NCBI GenBank assembly: GCA_001464385.1
Contig: LNFB01000175.1
Coordinates: 1-64,000, forward strand
Direction: 5' to 3'
DNA: 64,000 nucleotides
DNA from: Deltaproteobacteria bacterium Ga0077550
GTDB lineage: Bacteria > Myxococcota_A > Polyangia > Nannocystales > Nannocystaceae
This document shows, piece by piece, positions 37,134 through 47,406 of this stretch. The position numbers and the translations under genes are program-made. Numbering within the stretch: position 1 is the stretch's first letter; every line of letters begins with the position of its first letter. Below the pieces are notes generated by a model, which saw only the letters and a program-made list of their open reading frames with translations, searched no databases and was not told where the DNA came from.

Positions 37134-39451
37134 CGGCCGAGCACCACCAGGACGTGGATCGCCAGCAGCGCGAGCACCAGCGCCGACGCGACGACGTGCA
37201 GGGGCAGGAACCCGCGGAGCAGCACGGTGAGGCCGCGGCGCACCGGCAGCGCGCGCAGCTCGACGACGATGCGGACGATCTCGTCGATGCCGGCCAGCCG
37301 CTCGGCGCCGCGGCCCTGCAGCATCGCGTCGACGCGGCGGTGGACCCGGGCCTCCTCCTCGGCGAGCGTGCGCCCGCCGAGCAGCAAGCCCACCGGGCCG
37401 ACGACGCTGCGGGCGTAGGGCACGAGGATCTTCTCCGCGATCGCGCGGACCAGGTCGCTGCGACCCGAGCCGGCGCGGTAGAGGCGATCGACCAGCTGCG
37501 TGCGCCTGGCCCGGAGGTCCTCGGGCAGCGCCCCGTCGCGCTCGAGTCGCGTGAGCCGCTTCGGCACGATCGCGTACGCGAGCCCGCCGAAGAGGCCGAG
37601 CGCAGCGGTGGCCCACCACGCGGCGACGAGGGCACCGCTCGGACCATCGGGCATCCGCAGGCCGGCGTGGCCCAGCACCGCCGCCGGGGCCAGCAGCCCG
37701 ATCCACACGTGCAGGCGCACGAAGGGCCGCACGCGGGAGCGCGGGGCCCCCTGTTCGATCCCTGCGAGCACGCGTCGACGCGAGCGCGGCCGCACCCACA
37801 GTCGCACGACACGCTTGACCACCACGTGCAACGCGAGGACGACGGTCGACACCGCGGCCACGAGGCCCGCGACGAGGCCGGGCCCGGCCTCGGGGACCCA
37901 CGCGTGCGCCGACTGCCGCGCGAGCGCGGCCATGCCCGCGGCGATCGACGCCGCCAGCACCACCCCGGTGATCAGCGCGCCCGCCGGGACCCGCGACCAC
38001 GCCGATCGTCGCGTCGTCGCCCCGTCCGACACGCCGAGGACCCGCGCGACCTCGGCGACGTCCCGCGACGGATCGAGCCGGAGGATCGCGCCGGTCGGGC
38101 AGGTCTGCACGCACCCCGGCCCGTCGTGATCGCGGCACAGGTCGCACTTCACCGCGACCTCGGGCGACAGCCGGAGCCCCCCGCGGCGCGCGGCCACGCC
38201 CACGCCCGCGTCCTGGGGACGCGACGCATCGCGGGGCTGGATGCGGATGTTGTCCCACGGGCACGCCTTCGCACAGTTGCCGCAGCCGGTGCACAGCTCG
38301 GCGCGCACGAACACCTCGCCGTGGGGGTCGCGACCGATCGCGCCGGTCGGGCAGTCGATCATGCACGCCGGGTTCTTGCAGTGCTGGCACGAGTTCGGCA
38401 GCAGCAGGCTGCGCGGCGCCTCGCCGAGCACCGGGAGACGCGTGACCACCTTGTCGCCACGGCGGACGAGTCGACTGTGCCCGTGCAGCGCGGCGCAGGT
38501 CCACGCGCAGTGGCCACAGCGCACGCAGGTGTCCTGATCGATGACGAGCATCGAGCGGGCCATCTGCATGCGGTACAGATCGCGAAAGGCGTGCTGCGTG
38601 GTGTGGGCCGCGGCGGCGCCGACCACCGCGCGCTGGGCCTCGCCGCGCGCGGTGGCGATCCGCGAGAACTCGCCGACCAACCCGGGGTTCCGATCGACGA
38701 GGGTCCGCAGCACGTCGGCGGGCACGCGCAGCGCCGACACCGGGCCGAGCGCGATCGCGTGGCAGTCCCGCGGGCGCCCGGCCAGGGCCTCCTCGTCGCC
38801 GAACGTGTCGCCGCGGGTCAGGTACGCGCGGACGTGCACGCGCTCGTCGTCCTCGGTCTGCAGCTGCACGAGGCCGTCGCACAGCAGCCACGCGGCGCCC
38901 GCGGGCTCGCCGACGCCGAAGATCCGCGCGCCGCGTTCGTATCGCTCCCACCGCACCGCATCGAGCAGCAGGTCGAGATCGTCGGGGCCGAGGGTCTGAC
39001 CGAGGGCCTGCTGTCGGATCAGGTCGGCAGTCGCCTGGCGCTCGAGGGCCCGACGCTCGCGCTCGGCCGATCCGCCGTGGCTCCGGCCCGACCCGCGCAG
39101 GAACAACGCCGCGGGGATCTCGAGCACGCGGGCCGCCTCGAGGACCGCAGCGGTGGTGCGGCGCGGCAACCCGAGCAGCGCCTCCTCGCCGACGGTGTCG
39201 CCGGGCGCGGCCAGTCGCAGGCGGCTCGCCGACTCGTCGCCGCGTCGGGTCCCGCGCAGCTCGAGGCTCCCCGCGAGGACGACGGCGATCGCGTCGCCGC
39301 GCTCGCCCTCCTGCCAGAGCACGGCGCCGGTGCCGACGTCGCGGATGCTCGACGCCGCGGTCACGCTGTCGCGCGCGAGCGCGTCGAGGTCGCGCAGCAG
39401 CGGGATGCGCCACGCGGACTCCGGGATCGAGGCTGGGCCGCTCTGGTTCAC
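37130..39451 (-). CDS. Dual cNMP-binding - tetracluster ferredoxin - cytochrome-b-like membrane protein
   Basis: 773 residues from GTG 39451. Two Crp-type sensor domains: about 20-120 (VLWQEGERGDAIAVVLAGSLEL in parts, GDTVGEEALLG) and about 150-260 (ARIFGVGEPAGAAWLLCDG, GDTFGDEEALAG). The nucleotide-contact arginine is not obvious, so ligand may differ. About 300-450: four [4Fe-4S] motifs like DmsB/NrfC (CVRCGHCAWTC, CQHCKNPACMIDCP, CTGCGNCAKACP, CDLC...CVQTCP). About 480-773: five membrane helices containing His in LALHVVV, RLHVWIG, LGHAGL, PLHVVAS and AIHVLVV, suited to b-haem ligation. Coupled on both sides by four-base overlaps. Likely the quinone or cytochrome link of the complex, gated by the sensor domains; inferred only. 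Confidence 0.85.
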   Translation of the reverse strand: MNQSGPASIPESAWRIPLLRDLDALARDSVTAASSIRDVGTGAVLWQEGERGDAIAVVLAGSLELRGTRRGDESASRLRLAAPGDTVGEEALLGLPRRTTAAVLEAARVLEIPAALFLRGSGRSHGGSAERERRALERQATADLIRQQALGQTLGPDDLDLLLDAVRWERYERGARIFGVGEPAGAAWLLCDGLVQLQTEDDERVHVRAYLTRGDTFGDEEALAGRPRDCHAIALGPVSALRVPADVLRTLVDRNPGLVGEFSRIATARGEAQRAVVGAAAAHTTQHAFRDLYRMQMARSMLVIDQDTCVRCGHCAWTCAALHGHSRLVRRGDKVVTRLPVLGEAPRSLLLPNSCQHCKNPACMIDCPTGAIGRDPHGEVFVRAELCTGCGNCAKACPWDNIRIQPRDASRPQDAGVGVAARRGGLRLSPEVAVKCDLCRDHDGPGCVQTCPTGAILRLDPSRDVAEVARVLGVSDGATTRRSAWSRVPAGALITGVVLAASIAAGMAALARQSAHAWVPEAGPGLVAGLVAAVSTVVLALHVVVKRVVRLWVRPRSRRRVLAGIEQGAPRSRVRPFVRLHVWIGLLAPAAVLGHAGLRMPDGPSGALVAAWWATAALGLFGGLAYAIVPKRLTRLERDGALPEDLRARRTQLVDRLYRAGSGRSDLVRAIAEKILVPYARSVVGPVGLLLGGRTLAEEEARVHRRVDAMLQGRGAERLAGIDEIVRIVVELRALPVRRGLTVLLRGFLPLHVVASALVLALLAIHVLVVLGR

Positions 39452-42400
39452 GGGACCGTCACGCGCAGGCGGTGCAGCTCGATGACCTCGAGCCGCTCCA
39501 GCATCGCATGGGTCACCAGCGGTCCGCTCGGCCGCAGGCCGCGGGCGTCCATCCGCGCCTCGTAGTCGGCGAACGCCCGCACCAGGAACGGCGGGAACGC
39601 GCGGAACAACAGCCGCGCCTCGATCTCGATCGGCCCGCGGCGCGACCCCGTCGACCCGGCGCCGCCGAGCGCGTGTCGATGATCGCGTCGGCCGCTTTGA
39701 ACACCCCGCGCTCGGCATCGAGGGCGCCGGCGGGCAGGTAGGTCTCGAAGAAGCGCTCGTCGCCCGCGAGGTTGCTCTGACACTCGCCGGTGTCGGGATC
39801 ATAGGCCCCGTCAGCGAACCGATCGGCGCGGTGGCGGCCCTGGTCGGCGCCCGGCTGGCACCGACCCTGGCCGTCGATCTCCCCGATGCAGGTGACGCAG
39901 CGCAGGAACCCGTTCTGCAGGTTGATGAGGCCGCGGCCGCGCATGGAGGTCGCGCCGCTCAGCGTCGGCGGATCCCACAGCGGCAGATCGGGGCCGTCGA
40001 CGACGTCGGCCCCGAACAGGCCCTGGGGCCGCCCGGCGGGGTCGAGGTCACCGTCGTCGATGTTGACGCGGACGAAGGTCTTGTCGCGCAGGTCTTCGTC
40101 GTCGCGATCGACCCGGCCCACCTCGTAGAGCACGCGACCGTCCGCGTCGCGCACGACGAGGTGCACCCAGAACTCGCGCTCCTGACTGAAGCCGGCCGGC
40201 ACGCGGTGCCCCGCGCCGACGTTCTCGAGGACGATCGGGATCTCGAGGCGGTCACCGCGGCGGGCCGCGCCGTCGATCTGGAACTCGAACGTGCGCCCGA
40301 GCAGCAGATCGCGGCGCTGCTTCGCGCCGCGCGGGATGCCGAACGCGTCGAGCGTGGGATCGTCGACGAGGGCGGGCGGGAACTCGGGCGACAGCGGGAT
40401 GTCGACGCCGGTGAAGTAGTGCGGCGCGACGCTCCCGGGCGCGTCCGAGGCCACCGCGACGCTGCCGATCGCGGCGGCGCCAGGGGCCCGCGGCGCGAAG
40501 CTGGTGCCCGGCGGGCACGCGCGGGCCAACGCGGTCGCGCCGGCCCCGATCTGACCGAGCGTCGCGCTGGCGTCCCCGACGGGCTCGCAGACGCCCGGGA
40601 ACGTCGACATGTGGCAGTCCTGGCAGCTCGCCGGGGTCCGCCCGGCGCGGCGCTCGTCGTCGGCCCACGTCCGCCACTCGGAGTAGGCGTTGCGCAGCCG
40701 CTTGAAGTGCTCGCCGCGGACGCCGGCGATCGCGTCGGTGCCGAACAGGCGCACGTCGTGGCAGCTCCCGCAGAACTCGCTCGATTGCAGGTACGCGCGC
40801 GCATCCGCGGACGGACGGCCGTGCGCCTCGTTCACGACGGCGCCGCGGGCACCTGCGCCGAGCAGCAGCTCGCGCGGGTCGAGGGCGTAGCCGCTGTTGG
40901 CGATGCCGAAGATGCCCTGACGATCCTCGGGGCGCGCCTCGAAGCGCTCGCCGGTCACCGTGGAGATCCAGTCGGGGTTGCCCTCGTAATCGCCGCGGGC
41001 CGCCGCGCCGGGGCGCACCGGGCCGTGGACCTGGTGGCAGAAGGCGCACGAGATGCCCTCCATCGCGTCGGGCCCGAGCAGATCGCGGAGCGGCCGTCGA
41101 CTCGGCGAGCTCGCGGACAGCCCGTTCCACGGCGGGATCGCGTCGCCGAGGTTCGAGCCGGGCGCATGACAGTTCGCGCACCACAGCGCGCCGCCGGATC
41201 CAGTGACCTCGAGGCCCGTGTTGCGATCGCGGCACGCGGTTCGACCGTCGCTCGGGCGCAGCAGGCCCGCGCCCGACTCGCAGCCGACCTCGCGACCGCC
41301 CTGCTCCTGGATCAGGATCTCGAGGCCCTGGAACAGCGGGCTCTTCACCGAGTGGGCCATCACGGAGCCGTGCCACTGCGCGGTGTGATCGGGGTGGCAC
41401 GTGGCGCAGTCGTCGGGCCGCGTCTGCGCCGACGACAGCGGCGCGCGCTCGCCCACGCGCGCGCGCGCTGGCCCGCGCGGCGCCTCGACATCCGCCGAGA
41501 GGTGGCGACCGAGGGCCACGCCACCGAACACCGGGACCGCGGCGAGCACCCAGAGCCACCGCGCAACGCTGCGCGGCGCCGCGGGCCGCCCCGCCGCGCG
41601 CACGACGGGGCTCGCCGCGATCGCAGGCACGACCGGTGGCGGCGCGATCGAAGGCGCAGCGATGGGCGACACACCGATCGGCGACGCGCCCATGGGCGAC
41701 ACACCGATCGGCGACGCGCCCTGGGTCGCGGTGGATCCCTCGCGGCCACCCATGAGCTCGCCGAGGCGCTCGGCGATCGCCGCGGCGCGTCGCGGCCGGG
41801 CCTGCGCGTCGGGATCGAGCAGGCGCAGCACGAAGCTCTGCAAGCCGGTCGGAAGGCCCGAGGCGATCGCGTCGGGCAGCGGCGGCGCCCCGCGGCTGCT
41901 CTGCTCCTCGAGCGCGCGTCGCAGACCCCGACCACCGAACGGGTGCGTGCCGGCGAGGATCCGATACAGCAGCAACCCCAGGACGTAGCGGTTGGCGGCG
42001 TGATCCCAGGCCGCGCCGCCGGCCTGTTCGGGCGCGAGCCACTTGGTCGCGTGCGCGGCGTCCGAGCGGCTCGACACGGCCGCGCGGACGCCGAGCAGCG
42101 ACTCGACCAGCGCGTCGGCGACGAGCACCGCGCGACCATCGAGCACGATCACGGCGTCGGGACCCAGGGGCCCTGCGAGCCGATCGTGCGCCTCGCACCA
42201 CGCCAGCGCGCCGGCGATCTCGATCGCGCGGGCGCACGCGACCGGCCACGCCACGACCCCGCCGGCCGCCTCGAGCCACGCGGCCAGGCTCGGCGCGTTC
42301 GGCCGCTCGAGCACCCATCCGTCCGTCGAAGCGCCTCGGCGCCACCCGCCGATGCCCGCGTCGGCCATCGCCACGATCGCAGCGACGACGCCCTCGCCGT

Positions 42401-42473
42401 CGCCCCGGATCGTCCAGCGCACCCCCTCGGGGGTGACGCTGCGCTCGGCGGCGACGCGGGCCGGATCGGTCAC
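39448..42473 (-). CDS. Pseudokinase - transmembrane - pentahaem cytochrome c fusion (one frameshift)
   Basis: GTG 42473 to about 39670 reads in one frame; the last about 70 codons read in another (stop 39448). About 1-240 is a Ser/Thr-kinase-like domain: TKWLAPEQAGG, NRYVLGLLLYRILAGTHPFGG and LLDPDAQARPRRA fit the C-lobe, but HRD is replaced by LAGPLGPDA and DFG by VADAL, and no P-loop is seen. A linker with GASPIGVSPM repeats leads to a helix (about 306-323) and five CxxCH sites: CATCH (356), CANCH, CAFCH, CGSCH, CQDCH. A beta domain (VGAGHRVPAGFSQEREFW) follows, as in c554-like cytochromes. The end frame (IEIEARLLFRAFPPFLVRAF...) completes the protein and its stop overlaps the next GTG, so the break is probably a lost base near 39670. 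Confidence 0.8.
41662..41721 (-). repeat. Exact 30-base tandem duplication in the pseudokinase linker
   Basis: Two identical 30-base units, 41662-41691 and 41692-41721, in frame, coding for the decapeptide GASPIGVSPM and its near copy. A decayed third copy borders it. Lies just before the membrane helix. Confidence 0.9.
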
Positions 42474-43540
42474 GACGCCGCCTGTGTCCGGAGTAAGTAC
42501 GTCGCCACGCCGGCCGCGAGCGTGAGCGCGACGATGAGCAGCGTCGCCCAGAGCGTACCGATGGTGCGCGGCCCGGCGACGCGCTCGACGAGCCCGATCG
42601 TGTCGGCGACGCGCGGGCGGCTGTCCTTCGGTCGCGCGGCCACGACGGCGGGGGTGACCCCGGGGACCTCGGTGGCGCCCGTCCGCGCGGGCGGCACGGC
42701 GACCGGCACGACGGTGCGCCCGGGCGCGTCGCTGCGGAAGTCGTCGAGCACATCGAGCACCGCGGCCGCGCTCGCGGGCCGGGCGTCGGGACGCTTCTCG
42801 AGCAGCGCGAACACCAGCCGCTCGATCCCCCGAGGAAGACCGGCGCGCGCGTCCTCGGGCAAGGGCGGCGGCGCGGTGGTGCACTGCAGGTTGAGCAGCT
42901 CACGCGGTGACGCCGACTCGAACGGCGCCCGACCGGACAGCATCTCGTACATCACGAGCCCGAGGCTGTAGAGATCCGAGCGCGCGTCGATGCCCGCGGC
43001 GTCGATCTGCTCCGGGCTCATGTACTGCAGCGTGCCGACGCTGTGGGTGGTGTTCTTCGACAGGGCCTCGAGGACCTTCGCGATGCCGAAGTCCATCACC
43101 TTGACCGCGCCGTCGGGCAGGACGATCACGTTCTCGGGCTTGAGATCGCGGTGGACGATCGGCGGCTGCTGGTTGTGGGCCGCGCCGAGGCCCGCGGCGA
43201 TCTGGGCCGCGATGCCGACGGCCTCCGTCCACGGGAGCCGACCGCGCTCGGCCAGCGTGTCACGCAGGGTGCGGCCCGACAGGAACTCGAGCGCCATCAC
43301 CAGCTCGCCGTCGATCTCGCTGCACGACAGGGCGCGCACCACGTTGGGATGATCGAGGCTGGCGAGGATCGTCATCTCGTTGAGGAACAGCCGCCGGCCC
43401 TCCTCGGAGCGGGCGAGCTCGGGCCGCAGCACCTTGAGCGCGACCTTGCGCTTCGAGAGCCGCTCCTCGGCCTCGTAGACCTTGCCCATGCCGCCCTCGC
43501 CGACCAGACGTCGGACCAGGTATTCGCCGATGCGCTCCAT
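42470..43540 (-). CDS. Transmembrane Ser/Thr protein kinase
   Basis: 356 residues. Complete kinase domain: GEGGMG P-loop (14-19), Lys36 in VALKV, Glu in FLNEMTIL, HRDLKPEN (130-137), DFG (150-152), GTLQYMSPEQ activation-loop end and DLYSLGLVMYEMLSG. A Pro/Ala/Val-rich juxtamembrane stretch, then one helix near the C-terminus (LWATLLIVALTLAAGVATYLL, in parts, about 325-346) with a very short outer tail. All catalytic residues are present. First gene of the redox operon, preceded by the strongest ribosome site seen in the window (AAGGAGGG seven bases before the ATG). Stop overlaps the pseudokinase-cytochrome GTG. Phosphorylation of the downstream redox proteins is a natural inference. Confidence 0.93.
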   Translation of the reverse strand: MERIGEYLVRRLVGEGGMGKVYEAEERLSKRKVALKVLRPELARSEEGRRLFLNEMTILASLDHPNVVRALSCSEIDGELVMALEFLSGRTLRDTLAERGRLPWTEAVGIAAQIAAGLGAAHNQQPPIVHRDLKPENVIVLPDGAVKVMDFGIAKVLEALSKNTTHSVGTLQYMSPEQIDAAGIDARSDLYSLGLVMYEMLSGRAPFESASPRELLNLQCTTAPPPLPEDARAGLPRGIERLVFALLEKRPDARPASAAAVLDVLDDFRSDAPGRTVVPVAVPPARTGATEVPGVTPAVVAARPKDSRPRVADTIGLVERVAGPRTIGTLWATLLIVALTLAAGVATYLLRTQAAS

Positions 43541-43547
43541 GGGCGTG

Positions 43548-43555
43548 CCCTCCTT
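43548..43555 (-). promoter_or_regulatory. Strong Shine-Dalgarno of the kinase/redox operon
   Basis: AAGGAGGG on the minus strand, seven bases before the ATG at 43540. Near-perfect anti-16S complement; stands out because many genes in this window lack such a site. Confidence 0.8.
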
Positions 43556-43771
43556 ACGCACAGGATCGCAAAACGACCTGACGACGGGGCGAACTGCTCG
43601 AAGCCGCGCCGCGCGAGCCCCCGTGGGGGCGGTCGCGGACCTCTGCGAGGGGGGCCCCGACGTGACGCGGGCCACGTCGCACCGCGCAGGGTCCTGGGCA
43701 CGCGGCGCGCCTGCGAGATCCTGGGGCCATGGACCTCGCCCGCTTCGACCCCGGATCCGCCCCGTCCTCGA

Positions 43772-44458
43772 CTAGCGCAGGTACGCGAGCGCAGCCGGGT
43801 CGGTGAGATCCGCGACCGCGAGCGTCGCACCGGCGCCGCGCAGCACGGCGGCGTCGTAGAAGCTGGTCGCGACCGCGAGGCACTCGGCGCCGATCGCCTG
43901 CGCGGCGTGGACGTCCTTGGGCGTGTCACCGATCACGATCACGCGCACCTCGTCGGGGGCCCGACCCAGCCGCGTCCGCCCCCGCTGGGCGCCGATGCCG
44001 ATGAGGGTCGGGCGGTCCTCGTGATCCGACGCGTAGCCCCCGAAGGCGAAGGCGTCCGCGACCCCGAGGGGCTCGAGCTTCAGCCGGGCGCCGCGCTCGA
44101 CGTTGCCCGTGCCCAGGCCGATCGCGGCGTGCGGTCGATCGGCGAGGGCCGCGAGGAGCTCGCGCACGCCGACGTGGAGGCGGAACTCGGGCGTCGCCGC
44201 GATCTCGGCCGTCAGCCGCCGGAGGTAGGCCTCGATCACCGCCTCGATGATCGGCGCGTCCTCGTGCGCGGGGCGGCCGGCGACGCGCAGGCCCGCGCGA
44301 ACGATCGCGGGATCCGTCATGCCCGCGAAACGAATCGCGCGTAGGGCCGCGTCGTCACCGGTGATCTCGGCGAACGCCCCCTCCATCGCACGGCGCCCCG
44401 AGCCGCCGCCGTCGATGAGGGTTCCGTCGATGTCGAAGAGGTAGACCGTGGGTCGCAT
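43772..44458 (-). CDS. HAD-superfamily hydrolase (phosphoglycolate-phosphatase-like)
   Basis: 228 residues. HAD motif I LFDIDGTLID (about 7-16), motif II region GLGTGN (about 114-119, Thr), motif III Lys near LKLEPLG and motif IV VIVIGDTPKDVHAAQ (about 172-186). The alpha-helical cap between motifs I and II is type C1. Such enzymes remove phosphate from small sugar or glycolate phosphates; exact substrate unknown. Starts three bases after the stop of the gamma-glutamyltransferase gene, so the two are probably one operon. Confidence 0.85.
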   Translation of the reverse strand: MRPTVYLFDIDGTLIDGGGSGRRAMEGAFAEITGDDAALRAIRFAGMTDPAIVRAGLRVAGRPAHEDAPIIEAVIEAYLRRLTAEIAATPEFRLHVGVRELLAALADRPHAAIGLGTGNVERGARLKLEPLGVADAFAFGGYASDHEDRPTLIGIGAQRGRTRLGRAPDEVRVIVIGDTPKDVHAAQAIGAECLAVATSFYDAAVLRGAGATLAVADLTDPAALAYLR

Positions 44459-44461
44459 GGT

Positions 44462-46300
<1,839 letters not shown>

Positions 46301-46306
46301 GCGCGC

Positions 46307-46312
46307 AGCCTA
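46307..46312 (-). promoter_or_regulatory. Possible -10 of the gamma-glutamyltransferase gene
   Basis: TAGGCT, six bases before the ATG at 46300, fitting a leaderless start. No -35 evident. Confidence 0.35.
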
Positions 46313-46391
46313 CCCGAAGCGGGGCCGCGCACGTCGCAGCCCCGCCTCCGACGCGCTCTACCGGCGTGCGCTCGACAACGCGAACGACGGC

Positions 46392-46420
46392 TTGACAGCC
46401 GGCGTCACCTTGAGCATCTT
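46392..46420 (+). promoter_or_regulatory. Promoter of the tRNA-Gln/tRNA-Glu pair
   Basis: Perfect -35 TTGACA (46392-46397), 17-base spacer, CATCTT (46415-46420). Transcript would begin about 46427, 16 bases before the tRNA. Confidence 0.65.
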
Positions 46421-46442
46421 TCGCACCCACACGAGCACACGG

Positions 46443-46516
46443 TCGGGGATCGTCTAACGGTAGGACTTCGGTTTCTGGTACCGACTATCAAGGTTCGAAT
46501 CCTTGTCCCCGAACCA
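46443..46516 (+). tRNA. tRNA-Gln (anticodon CTG)
   Basis: 74 bases including encoded CCA. Acceptor TCGGGGA pairs with TCCCCGA, discriminator A. Anticodon arm TCGGT-TTCTGGT-ACCGA gives CTG (reads CAG). T arm AAGGTTCGAATCCTT. D arm has GGTAGGA. Typical Gln acceptor composition apart from the first pair. Confidence 0.93.
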
Positions 46517-46550
46517 CTTCATCACGCGGCGACCAGACGCTGCACCCGCT

Positions 46551-46625
46551 GGCCCCATAGTCTAGCGGTTAGGACGCGGGGTTCTCATCCCCGAAACCCG
46601 GGTTCGAGCCCCGGTGGGGTCACCA
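46551..46625 (+). tRNA. tRNA-Glu (anticodon CTC)
   Basis: 75 bases including encoded CCA. Acceptor GGCCCCA pairs with TGGGGTC (one G-U), discriminator A. Anticodon arm CGGGG-TTCTCAT-CCCCG gives CTC (reads GAG). T arm CCGGGTTCGAGCCCCGG. 34 bases after tRNA-Gln and likely the same transcript. Confidence 0.95.
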
Positions 46626-46641
46626 AGAGAAGAGACGAAGG

Positions 46642-46670
46642 ACCCGCCCATGAGGCGGGTTTCTTCGTTT
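46642..46670 (+). terminator. Rho-independent terminator after tRNA-Glu
   Basis: ACCCGCC (46642-46648), five-base loop, GGCGGGT (46654-46660), then TTCTTCGTTT. A seven-pair GC-rich stem with T-rich tail, 17 bases after the tRNA. Confidence 0.85.
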
Positions 46671-46681
46671 CTCGAACCAGG

Positions 46682-46717
46682 AAAAAACGCGACCGCCCGG
46701 GATCTCCGAGCGGTCGC
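46682..46717 (-). terminator. Hairpin with T-run on the minus strand
   Basis: GCGACCGC (46689-46696) and GCGGTCGC (46710-46717) form a perfect eight-pair stem; on the minus strand it is followed by GTTTTTT (from the A-run 46682-46687). It would stop minus-strand transcription entering the tRNA pair from the right, although no minus-strand gene lies there. Confidence 0.5.
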
Positions 46718-46933
46718 TCGCCACACGCGATGAGGAGGACGGGAGGCCACCTTCGTCGCCCCACCCTCGGCCGAGGCCTCGGGGGCGCGCGGGTCGACGC
46801 GTGGTCTTGCCGGTCCGTCGGTTCAGACGGTGTGGACCGCCGCTTTTCCGTGTCGATCATCCCCGAGGCGAAAATCGGTGGGAGCTTTCCCCATGGGGCC
46901 GCCCAACCCCGCACGTGAGGTCGCTCGCCCAGT

Positions 46934-46963
46934 TTGACGGCGGCGCGACCGCCTCGCTAACGT
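46934..46963 (+). promoter_or_regulatory. Promoter of the 46975 lipoprotein operon
   Basis: TTGACG (46934-46939), 18-base spacer, TAACGT (46958-46963), eleven bases before the ATG. Little or no 5' leader would result. Confidence 0.6.
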
Positions 46964-46974
46964 GGTCGACGTTG

Positions 46975-47406
46975 ATGCCTCGACGGCGCGCCCCCCTTGT
47001 CGTCCTCGCGTCGTGTGTCGCCGTGCTCGCCGCGTGCAGCGGCGCCCAGCAGGGGTACTACGATCCGTGCGCCGATCCGGCGGGACTCGTCCTCGGCTGC
47101 GACGCCCCGGACATCGACGAGTTCACGTCGTGGGACGCGTGCATGAAGCTCGCGAGCTGCGGCGTGATCAACACCCAGGACGAGCCGGGTGACGATCCCG
47201 ACGCGCCCACGACCTTCGAGCTGTGCCTCGACGAGGTCGAGAACAGCGAGGCCTCGCTCGGCGACACGGTGCTGACGTGCATCGCCGAGTCGCGCTGTCC
47301 CGACCTCGCGCAGATCGACCCCGAGCAGACGCAGATGGACGATCCCAACCCGGCCGCCGCGAGCATCGAAGGCGTCATCGGCTACTGCGGGAGACTGGAT
47401 CCTTGA
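46975..47406 (+). CDS. Small Cys-rich lipoprotein
   Basis: 143 residues. Lipobox VLAAC (Cys20). The mature part has six further Cys in pairs (DPCADPAGLVLGC, WDACMKLASCG, ELCLDE, LTCIAESRCP, GYCG), probably disulphide-bonded, and is acidic. This Cys pattern is common in myxobacterial lipoproteins of unknown role. Stop overlaps the next ATG (TGATG), so it is co-translated with the barrel-like protein that follows. Confidence 0.65.
   Translation: MPRRRAPLVVLASCVAVLAACSGAQQGYYDPCADPAGLVLGCDAPDIDEFTSWDACMKLASCGVINTQDEPGDDPDAPTTFELCLDEVENSEASLGDTVLTCIAESRCPDLAQIDPEQTQMDDPNPAAASIEGVIGYCGRLDP

Larger units (their letters stand above)
46626..46974. other. Gene-free stretch after the tRNA pair
   Basis: 349 bases between tRNA-Glu and the lipoprotein gene. 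It holds a plus-strand terminator, a second hairpin facing the other way and the promoter of 46975. No convincing coding frame was seen on either strand; the remaining part around 46720-46930 shows nothing I can name. Confidence 0.7.

Noticed and set aside
41662-41721. CRISPR-like array
   Set aside because: Just two abutting in-frame copies with no spacers; it is a coding tandem repeat.
43729-43806. 25-codon ORF (MDLARFDPGS...) upstream of the kinase operon, opposite strand
   Set aside because: No ribosome site of note, overlaps the end of the HAD gene, and composition is uninformative.
46585-46914. 109-codon minus-strand frame across tRNA-Glu and the terminator
   Set aside because: It overlaps a certain tRNA and a terminator, and its sequence resembles spurious proteins often called over tRNA genes.
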